Assembly (NCBI GenBank): GCA_005223375.1
Contig: RXOD01006515.1
Coordinates: forward strand, 1 to 10,111
Direction of reading: 5' to 3'
Length of the DNA stretch: 10,111 nucleotides
Source of the DNA: Amoebophrya sp. AT5.2
Lineage: Eukaryota; Sar; Dinophyceae; Syndiniales; Amoebophryaceae
Shown: in pieces, positions 1-6,377 of the stretch
Position numbering within the stretch: the first letter of the stretch is position 1
How the letters are laid out: every line of letters starts with the position of its first letter
Notes under the pieces: generated by a model
Told to the model about the DNA's origin: nothing
Database searches by the model: none
The model's input: the letters and a program-made list of their open reading frames with translations, nothing else
Program-made: the position numbers and the translations under genes

Positions 1-94
1 GAGAAAGGACGCGGCATCGGCCTCCAGGCTAGTAACAATCGACATCGAGTCAGAACTACCACGACTATCGTGCCCCTGTTTCTTCTTGTCGTCG

Positions 95-370
95 ATGACC
101 ACCAGGTCGAAAGCGGTGAGGGTTGCCGTTAGGTTGGCGCTGCTGCTCTCCAACTCATGTCTTGCTTTCCCGCGCAGTCCCCCGCCCCCGCGGGTGGCGG
201 ACGCCACGCCACATAGTGAAATGTTGAAGCCGCCAAGAGCAACATGGACAAGTGCCGTCGTCGCCGCCGGGAGTCTACTCGCGTGGAATCGCGACATTTT
301 CGCCGAAACTCAGCAGAACACTACGAGAGCGCGAAAGCCCCACCACGCCTCATCGGCATCCCTGCACTAG
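95..370 (+). CDS. Possible first exon or small secreted protein (hypothetical)
   Basis: An ATG at 95 opens a 91-codon frame. Its N-terminus reads as a signal peptide: a basic start (MTTRSKAVRVAVR), a short hydrophobic core (LALLLSNSCLAF), then a Pro-rich stretch (PRSPPPPR). A second moderately hydrophobic stretch (SAVVAAGSLLAW) follows about 30 residues later. The same frame is also open upstream to position 1, so the true start could lie left of the window, or the frame may be open by chance. No family was recognised. If real, it would be convergent with the J-protein gene and could be exon 1 of a plus-strand gene continuing past a 3'-splice-like site at 531-545. I saw no strong donor to pair with that site. 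Composition is not clearly coding, so confidence is low. Confidence 0.25.
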   Translation: MTTRSKAVRVAVRLALLLSNSCLAFPRSPPPPRVADATPHSEMLKPPRATWTSAVVAAGSLLAWNRDIFAETQQNTTRARKPHHASSASLH

Positions 371-938
371 CACGATGAATGTCATCTACTTACATCTCAT
401 GCGAAGTTCGTAGTCAAAGAGGAGAGAGAACGTCGCTCACGTTGCGCTCGATCTTGGGTTCTGCTCGCTCGTAAATCGACGCGACAAGATGACCAAGGCG
501 TGCCTCTCACAAGCAAAGTGCGCATCTCAGTCTCTTCTTTTGCAGAAAAAGGACGACACCGACCTCAACACACTTGCCAGCCCTGCGTGCCTCGAGCCCA
601 GCTCTTGGCAGCAAGAACTTTTTAACATTTCTACTTTGTTAGATTTGAAGACTTCTCCAGCACAGGAATGCAGCGTAATGCCGTTCGAGCGGTTTTTGCA
701 GAAGTCATAGCTTCTGTGAATCTTCTTCTGCTTCGATTATGCGCGATATTCACATTGCCTTTACCTGGGCTGAAGGTTCCACCGAAGTTTCTTCGTCGTC
801 GATGCACGTCAGTCTCTGGTGGTCAGCACGAGGCAGGTGCCGCATGCCAGTGTCGTTTCTCTATCAATGAATCGGTCCAGCGTACCGTTCTGCCGTAGAT
901 CAAAGAATGTGAATGAGTCTTTTCAATAGAATAAGCAA
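371..938. other. Region without a supportable gene; one candidate 3' splice site
   Basis: Only short overlapping open frames occur here (for example 489-710 and 668-898 on plus), with no recognisable family and no consistent coding composition. The one notable element is a pyrimidine-rich run ending in TTTTGCAG at about 531-545 on the plus strand, which resembles a eukaryotic 3' splice site. It is followed by lysine- and aspartate-coding sequence (KKDDTDLN in the frame of the 489-710 ORF). A second, weaker TTTTTGCAG lies near 692-700. These could belong to a spliced plus-strand gene convergent with the J-protein gene, or be chance. Confidence 0.3.
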
Positions 939-944
939 TTTATT
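939..944 (-). terminator. Possible AATAAA polyadenylation signal of the J-protein gene
   Basis: On the minus strand AATAAA begins about 24 nt past the TAG stop of the J-protein coding region, inside an AT-rich stretch. The position suits a 3'-UTR poly(A) signal, although many protists do not rely on this hexamer. The other genes in the window show no equivalent signal. Confidence 0.35.
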
Positions 945-967
945 AACAATTCGCATGGCGGAAATTT

Positions 968-2062
968 CTAGAATTCGTCGCCGGGTAGCTGTCCTGCGGT
1001 TGCTTGCACCGATTTTTTTGCTTTTTTTCCTCCCTGTTCCATTTCCAGTGTCGCCTGTGCGGGTCCTCCGTTTTTCGCCTCCACCGTTTTTGTGACTTTC
1101 TTCCCGTTTTTGTACGTGGTTTGTGATCGCTTCGTGTGCGTGGTCGTTTTTCCGCCGCCGCTCGAGGACGAGTAGCTTGTCGAGAACGAGAAGGAGCTGC
1201 CCCCGCCACCGCCCATCATGCCCCCGAACATGTCCCCAAACGCGTCATCTCCGCCGCCCCCTCCCCCCATCATCCCCCCGAACATGTCGCCCATGTCGCC
1301 GAACATGCCCCCAAAAATGTCGTCCTCGTCGTTTTTCTTCCTCTTCTTCCCCCCTGCTCCTGCTTTTCGACCTCCACCTCCTTGTTCTTCCGGCCCAGAA
1401 TCTTCTCTCATCTCGCCACCACTACCGAACATGTCGCCCATGAGGTCCTTTTCCATGCTGTCGAACACCCCCTGGAATTCCTGAAAGGGGTCCTTGCCGT
1501 CAAACGCGTCCTTGAAGATGTTGTCCATGTTGAAGCTGCCCTGGAACCCAAAGCCCTTCATGATGTCCCCGAAGTCCTGGCTGCCGAAGTCCACGCCCTC
1601 CATATTCATACCGCCACTGTCGTACTGCTTCCGCTTCTCCGGGTCGGAAAGCACTTCGTACGCGGCGGTGATCTGGTGTGATCCGACGAGAACGAGTTGT
1701 CCGAGTCCGATATTATGTTTAGCAGACGGAGCTCTTCCTCTTCAAGTAGGAGTCTAGCTAGATAAAACTTGTTTCTCAATTAAAAATACCTTTTTGAACT
1801 CCTTCTCCGCCCATTCTTTGTTGTCCGGGTTTTTGTCAGGGTGGACCTTGAGTGCGAGCTTTCTGTACGCCTTCTTGATCTCGGAATCGGTGGCGTCCTT
1901 TTTTATCCCAAGCGTCGCGTAAAAATCTCCCTCGCCACCCGCGCTCTTGTTCGCAGCGACGAATGTCGTTCCACCGAGAAGCGTTATTCGTGGCGGGAGC
2001 GACCCAGCGAGCAACAGTACTGCCGCGCCAAAAAGGCGCGCCAACGTCCGAGAGCCCGGCAT
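968..2062 (-). CDS. Secretory-pathway J-domain co-chaperone (DnaJ/Hsp40, DNAJB-like), two exons
   Basis: Exon 1 runs from the ATG at 2062 down to 1790 (91 codons). Exon 2 runs from 1672 down to the TAG at 968 (234 codons). The product is 325 residues. Residues 1-37 look like a signal peptide or anchor (core [10 protein letters not shown]). The J domain covers about residues 46-112, with the HPD triad at 74-76 (VHPDKNP) and the helix-IV sequence [13 protein letters not shown] in exon 2; this HPD motif stimulates Hsp70 ATPase activity across the family. There is no CxxCxGxG zinc finger, so it is not type A. After the J domain come a Phe/Met/Gly/Asp-rich region, a basic patch (KKRKK, 200-204), an FG/GM repeat (210-249), a Ser-rich stretch, and a C-terminal [16 protein letters not shown] segment recalling the tail of DNAJB2/DNAJB6-like proteins. 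Join phase is 0/0 and restores [11 protein letters not shown] across the intron. The C-terminus GDEF is not a classical KDEL/HDEL signal. An ER or other endomembrane location is inferred from the N-terminus only. A membrane-anchored or plastid-route protein is possible. Confidence 0.9.
1199..1318 (-). repeat. Degenerate FG/GM-Gly repeat within the J-protein
   Basis: This coding stretch specifies residues 210-249, built from related units such as [19 protein letters not shown] and [15 protein letters not shown]. At DNA level it appears as recurring ATGTTCGGGG/GACATGTTCGG blocks. Gly/Phe-rich segments after the J domain are characteristic of type B J-proteins. Here the segment is unusually Met- and Asp-rich, and it sits well after the J domain, behind a basic patch. 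Confidence 0.8.
1673..1789 (-). other. 117-nt spliceosomal intron of the J-protein gene
   Basis: On the minus strand the donor is AAAAAG|GTATTTTT and the acceptor is CACACCAG|ATCACC. Reading through hits an in-frame TAG within the intron, whereas removal restores the conserved J-domain helix without a gap. The intron is AT-richer than the flanking exons. It contains TGCTAAAC, a plausible branch site, and a 10-bp palindrome TCTAGCTAGA. It interrupts the J domain between helices III and IV. Confidence 0.88.
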
Positions 2063-3093
2063 CGTCGGAGGTTGGGAAAGTAAGTAGCTAGTGTGATGAC
2101 CTCTCGGCGTTGCTGGGTCAAGCGTCCGTAATCCTCTACTCGGCTGTCACAGCTATTGCTATAGAAAGCGCAGTACTAAAACTAAAAAGACTTCTTTCTT
2201 CACTTTTTGATCTCATCTACATGTGGTGGAATCGAATACAGACGACTCAATCCGGAGGAGAAGTGAACGTATCGTGGCTGACACGGAAATAGGGGCAACG
2301 ATCGTGACATTGGTTCATCGAGTGGTCGCGAGAGATCAAGCCGTTACCCAATTGATTCCGCGAAACCGACAGCTGGCAAAGCAAATCTGATGAACCAGCA
2401 GAGAACAATGAATCGGAACGAGCACGCGGGCAGCTTTGAATGGAATAAACACACAGAAGTCGCAGGGGAAGAGTCTCTCACTACTCAATCCTCAAAAATA
2501 TTGTCAAACGTACGACCTTTGCTGGTACGGAATCGGAGGTCGTGAATGTGCTTTTTTACAAGATGATGTCAAAACAGAAGTACCGTTTCCTTTATTTGTC
2601 GACATTTGCATTTCGCAATCGCAGTGCCCTCGCAAGGTGGGTATCGTTCACGACCACAGCGCGGTCGGTGGATCTTGCTGACTCTGTGATTTTCTCGATT
2701 GCACTTGTATGTAAATGTCATGCTGACCTACTTCAAAAATTCCTGTCACTCTCGATGTTGGTCTTGATGCACCTGTAGGTGGGCCGAGCGAGAATAAAAC
2801 CTTGTTGGAAAATTCTCTCGTGGTGCGTTCTTTTGCACGTGACGGTAGACAAAAGTAAATCAATGCATTTGCGCGGTGGCGCTGGCTCTGCTTCATATGC
2901 CTAGTTACCGCGCCAGCAGAGACAGCACCTGTGCTGTACTACCGCGCTCGACGAACGCGTGTCCGACGTCGGGCTTCTTTCATTTCATTGATTTCGGGTT
3001 CTTTCAAACATATACAACCCTAACGTATTGTTCTTTAGACGACAGTCGGTAGCAATCTCCATGTATTCTCGAAACAGTTGGCACTAAGTACAC
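2063..3093. other. Intergenic region between the J-protein gene and the downstream hairpin
   Basis: I see no credible coding region; all open frames are short, unrelated to known families, and differ in composition from the nearby genes. The segment should contain the 5' UTR and promoter of the J-protein gene near 2063-2300, but there is no TATA box or other clear core element. Small symmetric elements occur in a GC-richer island: ACAGCAC-CT-GTGCTGT (2922-2937, 7-bp arms) and the 10-bp palindrome CCGACGTCGG (2963-2972). No tRNA, snRNA or spliced-leader RNA was recognised. Confidence 0.55.
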
Positions 3094-3124
3094 AAAAAAA
3101 AACACGGAAGGCATTACCTCCGTG
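3094..3124 (-). terminator. Hairpin followed by nine T on the minus strand
   Basis: Read on the minus strand, an 8-bp stem with one bulged base and a five-base loop (arms CACGGAGG and CCTTCCGTG) is followed directly by T9 at 3102-3094. It lies about 160 nt past the stop codon of the upstream minus-strand gene. The shape matches an intrinsic terminator, but in a eukaryotic nuclear setting a Pol III termination tract, an mRNA 3'-end element or chance is more likely. No conventional AATAAA is seen between the stop and this element. Confidence 0.4.
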
Positions 3125-3286
3125 GGAAAACCCTCATTAATTCGCTTTCTCGTTTCAAAAAAGTTCGTGCCTGCTGGGGGTACCGGACTTACTTTAAAGT
3201 TCAGTGGAGGCGAAAGCTTTAGCTACAATGAGTTCGAGAACTATTCGTTCCTCCCCCCGCAGTCGTTCTTGTTGCGTTGGATTTTC

Positions 3287-4717
3287 CTAGAACCCCCTTG
3301 CCGCCGCCTGTTCATCGAAATATCGGTTGAGCGAGTTCGGGTCCTTATCTTGCGAAAAGAAAAGGTTCGCACTCATCTCGTGATGACGGCGGTGCGACCG
3401 CGGCGTCGATACAACATGATCATGCGCTTCCACCTCCTTCGTACAACTAGCAGCACCTCCCGCACAGACGTCCGAGGGCCCCGACATCACGGCAGCTGCA
3501 GCCGTTGCAGCGTCGGTTCTGGTTTTTTCCTCCACGCTCGTCAACAGCGCGAACGCTTTCTTCTTTTGCTTCGAAAGCCTCGCCTTCGTTCTTTTGAGGA
3601 GCGGACCTGACGGCCTCGGCTCCTGTGCTGGTTGTTCGTCTGACACCCCCGACGCCGGTGACGATGACAAAGCTGAAGCTTCCACGGGAGGGTGTACTTC
3701 TACGCTACCTCCAGCAGCCTCCGTCCATGCTACTTCCCTTGCTCTCTGCCCCGCGTGGTGCTGCTCAATAAGGTGGTAGTCGCCGTACGTCCGGTTCGCG
3801 ATGGACGTTATCCATTTTTTTCTCCGCCCGGACGGTTTCCCCTCGTCCACTGGAGGGTGTTGTTGTTGGGCGGAGAGTGCAGAAGTACTCGACATTCCAC
3901 CCAACTGCGGTGCTGCTGGTGTCCCCGCACTATTAGTTGTGTCCGTGCCGCCCACCACCCACTGGTGCGCCGCCAGCTGGGCCACGCTATTGGGATCCGC
4001 GTACGAATAACCGTATCCAGTATCAACGCTGTATCCTGGCTGAAAACTCTGCAGCTGCCCCTCGTGCTGGTATGGCACAGGCATGAAGAAAGCCCCGGGA
4101 AATTGCTGCAGCTGCGACGAAACAGGATATGCAAGTGACCAGGAGGAGTCTGCAGGACCCATAGCATGTGGACCCATCATCTCGCCCTGATATCCCTGAA
4201 ATCCCACATTAGCAGGCACCGCAGCAGCAGCCATCGTCCCCCTGCTGGGCATCGGCTCCTGTTCTGGTTCGGCCGGACTCTGTGTGGGTAGCGACCCGCC
4301 ATGGTCGACGTTCGCAGCAGAAGTAGTGGTGCTGGGATCACGGGGCCCAAACGGAGCTCCCCATGATCCGGAACCGCTGTTGTGGATACTACCTGCCCCC
4401 GGGACAAACTCCGCGGGAAATGCTACCGCTGGATGAAAACCAAAACCTCCCTGCCAGCTCTGATCGTAGCCTTGCGGCCACGGTGCGGCGGCGGCCGAAA
4501 GCACCGCTGCATCTCCCTTGTTCAAGTATTTTTGCTGCTGGTCGGGGCTCTCCGACTGGGCACCTCCACAACCGGTGATGTGAGTATTTCTAAAATTGAG
4601 CAGCTGCGCGTTCACGTCGTGCAGTTGCCCTTGGACCTGTAGCAGCGACTGGTAGACTGAATTATGCAATTCCTGCAGGGCTTGTTCTTCTGTCGCTTTC
4701 CCTTCCCCTTGCTGCAT
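3287..4717 (-). CDS. Hypothetical low-complexity protein with coiled-coil and Tyr/Gln-rich segment (possibly the C-terminal half of a larger protein)
   Basis: The first ATG in the open frame is at 4717, giving 476 residues ending at the TAG at 3287. The frame continues upstream without a stop to the TAG at 4792-4790 and is in the same phase as the block before it, so this may be the C-terminal part of one protein. Numbering from this ATG: residues ~8-44 form a likely coiled coil (EEQALQELHNSVYQSLLQVQ). Residues ~170-255 are rich in Tyr, Gln, Gly, Phe and Pro, a prion-like composition (LQQFPGAFFMPVPY, GYSVDTGYGYSYADPN). A basic, less degenerate stretch follows at ~294-333 (GRRKKWITSIANRTYGDYHL), and a second basic cluster at ~374-390 (LKRTKARLSKQKKK) resembles a nuclear localisation signal. 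No known domain was recognised. Composition would suit an RNP or condensate protein, but that is inference. Confidence 0.6.
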   Translation of the reverse strand: MQQGEGKATEEQALQELHNSVYQSLLQVQGQLHDVNAQLLNFRNTHITGCGGAQSESPDQQQKYLNKGDAAVLSAAAAPWPQGYDQSWQGGFGFHPAVAFPAEFVPGAGSIHNSGSGSWGAPFGPRDPSTTTSAANVDHGGSLPTQSPAEPEQEPMPSRGTMAAAAVPANVGFQGYQGEMMGPHAMGPADSSWSLAYPVSSQLQQFPGAFFMPVPYQHEGQLQSFQPGYSVDTGYGYSYADPNSVAQLAAHQWVVGGTDTTNSAGTPAAPQLGGMSSTSALSAQQQHPPVDEGKPSGRRKKWITSIANRTYGDYHLIEQHHAGQRAREVAWTEAAGGSVEVHPPVEASALSSSPASGVSDEQPAQEPRPSGPLLKRTKARLSKQKKKAFALLTSVEEKTRTDAATAAAAVMSGPSDVCAGGAASCTKEVEAHDHVVSTPRSHRRHHEMSANLFFSQDKDPNSLNRYFDEQAAARGF

Positions 4718-4789
4718 CGTTATATCTTGACCGGACGGCGGGTAGCCGCGGCTTCGTTGACTCAAAACTTCTGACGCGACCGGCTGCTC

Positions 4790-4792
4790 CTA
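4790..4792 (-). other. Isolated in-frame TAG between two long open blocks
   Basis: This TAG is the only stop in a continuous minus-strand frame from 6271 to 3287 (995 codons counting it and the final stop). Codons on both sides encode similar Ser/Gly/Gln-rich sequence; the context is AGC AAC CGC AAC TAG GAG CAG CCG. It may be a true gene end, a disabling mutation, a readthrough site, or part of a small intron. GT...AG pairs that remove it in phase exist: for example a 63-nt option ending at CGCGTCAG (AG at 4772-4771), with a GT in the GGAAGTGCTG context. The local sequence is GC-rich, unlike the two well-supported introns. Confidence 0.75.
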
Positions 4793-6271
4793 GTTGCGGT
4801 TGCTGCCCCCTTCGCTAGGGCCCGCAGCAGCACTTCCGCTGCTTGCAAGAAACCCCCCACCCCCGCCATCTCCGCCGCTGCATGATTGTCTTATCTCCAG
4901 CTGCAGCTGCGCGAAGTCCTTCATCAGCTTTTGTACCGCATCTTGCGGCGGCATGTGTTCCGGCGACAGCGTTTTCTGGTGCTCCCCGGGGGTACTAATT
5001 CCCGGCGACAGCGCGCCTGCGCTTGCCACCGCGGACAGTGCGTTCCCAGCGAGTTCCCGCAAAAAATCGTCCGTACCGGGAACGGGATGTTCTTGCGGGC
5101 CACAGCCGATCATGCTCCGATGGTTCGGCGTCACACTCGAAGCTGGTTGTTGCCTCAGCTGCGGCTGCTGCAGCATCTCGAGCATTTCTGGCACAACCCA
5201 CGCCTCCGCTGCACTGAGCTCGCCAGCCGCGTAGCACTGCTGCATCTGCTCCAGCATCTGGCACGTACCCATTTTGGTCATCAAAGATTTCTGCTTAAGC
5301 ATAAACAGGAGTTCAGTCGACATCTGGCAGATCTCCTCCACCAACCGAGATCCTGCAACGTCGGCACAACTAGTACTAGGTGGCCCCTGGTGCAATACAG
5401 CCGTAGCAGCCGCAGTCCCGCTCGCCGCCTCATCAGCTGCTGCTTCTCCTCTTTCTGCGCCCGGGTTCTGTGGTACGCCGTCAGCGTTGAGTTTTTTCGC
5501 TCCATCCACCATCGTCTCAACTGGAAGCGGCCCAACATCATCTTCCGGCGTCGTCTGCCGCGAGAGTGGGGTTTGAATCACATACACGTCCCCGCTGCTC
5601 ATCGAAGCAAGTGCTGATGACGTGGTGGGATATATTTTCGCAGACGCGTCCGGAGCTGCGCTTCCACTCGTCCCCCCACCACTTGTAGTTGCAGTTCCAC
5701 TCTCAATTCCGCTCGCTGCGCCCTCGGTTCCCGCCGCGCGCAGATCGTGTACGCTCCCCGTCTCAGCTGCCTCGAAGGGGGCGTTTCCCCGCCGCATTGT
5801 AGCCGGAGTCTTCGCCTGCTGCACGACGCCTCCCGGACTCGCCGGAACGATGCTTTCCACCTCCCCGCCAACGTGGTGCTCTCGCCCGGCAATTAGTTTC
5901 GCCGCCGCACGCCGGCTGCGTTGCTCGGGATCACTACGCCTCCTACTGGGAGTTGTGCTCGAGACAGCTTCTACTCCGACGGAGTGCACGAACTCGTCCT
6001 CGTCGTGACCAGCATTCGATTCTGGTGCTGCCCGACCACTTTCCGGCCTGAGGCCCGCCTCTTCCTTGGAGAGGAAGCTGCAGGTGCGGCGAAACAGCGA
6101 AAGGGCGACACCGCGCGCACCGCGTCCGGTCGCCATCATTTCGTGAAGAGGTTCGAGGTAGTTCAGCAGCTCGGTATACTGGTGCCCGGAGTGCTCGTTC
6201 TGCGGGTTCCACTCCAGCTCCCGAGCGCACATGCAGAGGGCCTGAACGAATCTTCGATCATGAAACCGCAT
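4790..6271 (-). CDS. Hypothetical protein with a compact N-terminal region and long disordered body
   Basis: I chose the ATG at 6271 because a TGA lies in frame at 6307-6305 and no other ATG lies between. This gives 493 residues to the TAG at 4790. Residues 1-73 (MRFHDRRFVQALCMCARELE onward) are mixed hydrophobic and charged, and could be a folded helical region. Residues ~75-300 are Ala/Ser/Gly/Thr-rich with basic patches (SRRRSDPEQRSRRAAAK). Residues ~309-369 are Met/Leu/Gln-rich and strongly helical (EEICQMSTELLFMLKQKS, CQMLEQMQQC), and a further amphipathic helix sits at ~442-463 (DAVQKLMKDFAQLQLEI). The C-terminus is Gly/Ser-rich and leads into the in-frame TAG. No family was recognised. 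The reading frame could also extend upstream if the spacer 6272-6377 is an intron joining the next block. Confidence 0.6.
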   Translation of the reverse strand: MRFHDRRFVQALCMCARELEWNPQNEHSGHQYTELLNYLEPLHEMMATGRGARGVALSLFRRTCSFLSKEEAGLRPESGRAAPESNAGHDEDEFVHSVGVEAVSSTTPSRRRSDPEQRSRRAAAKLIAGREHHVGGEVESIVPASPGGVVQQAKTPATMRRGNAPFEAAETGSVHDLRAAGTEGAASGIESGTATTSGGGTSGSAAPDASAKIYPTTSSALASMSSGDVYVIQTPLSRQTTPEDDVGPLPVETMVDGAKKLNADGVPQNPGAERGEAAADEAASGTAAATAVLHQGPPSTSCADVAGSRLVEEICQMSTELLFMLKQKSLMTKMGTCQMLEQMQQCYAAGELSAAEAWVVPEMLEMLQQPQLRQQPASSVTPNHRSMIGCGPQEHPVPGTDDFLRELAGNALSAVASAGALSPGISTPGEHQKTLSPEHMPPQDAVQKLMKDFAQLQLEIRQSCSGGDGGGGGFLASSGSAAAGPSEGGSNRN

Positions 6272-6377
6272 CTTACCGATACCGAAAACCAAAACTCTCT
6301 CTACTCACAGTCACAAGAACTAAAAAAATTGAAATAAAGTTCGTTGTATAACCGCATCGGTCTTCGAGAATCGCTGC
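6272..6377 (-). other. 106-nt spacer: intergenic/5' UTR or a short intron
   Basis: The segment is AT-rich, with a TTTCAATTTTTTTAG pyrimidine tract on the minus strand. It could be the 3'/5' flank between two tightly packed genes. Alternatively it is most of a ~91-nt intron (about 6389-6299) from GCAGAG|GTACCG to GTAGAG|AGAG, which would join the 6378-8701 gene to the 4790-6271 block in phase 0 and add RVLVFGIGK before the Met. The acceptor is weak and the first good AG (TTTTTTTAG) leads to stops. No AATAAA is visible on the minus strand. Confidence 0.45.

Noticed and set aside
1136..1681. 181-residue plus-strand open frame opposite the J-protein gene
   Set aside because: It lies antisense to exon 2 of a clearly recognised J-protein; its His/Pro/Val-rich sequence is a by-product of the GC-rich coding strand.
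3232..3250. GAGTTCGAGAACT as a tRNA B-box
   Set aside because: The flanks do not form a T-stem and no A-box, anticodon arm or acceptor stem is found around it.
3122..3610. 162-residue plus-strand open frame
   Set aside because: It begins at a GTG inside the hairpin region, overlaps the minus-strand gene end, and has no recognisable domain.
4886..5617. 243-residue plus-strand open frame
   Set aside because: It is antisense to a longer minus-strand frame, rich in Arg/Leu/His as expected from the complement of Gln/Ala/Ser codons, with no family signal.
3287..6271. Genome-wide reassignment of TAG to an amino acid
   Set aside because: The J-protein ends naturally at TAG shortly before a possible AATAAA, and the long downstream block also ends at TAG; one internal TAG is not enough.
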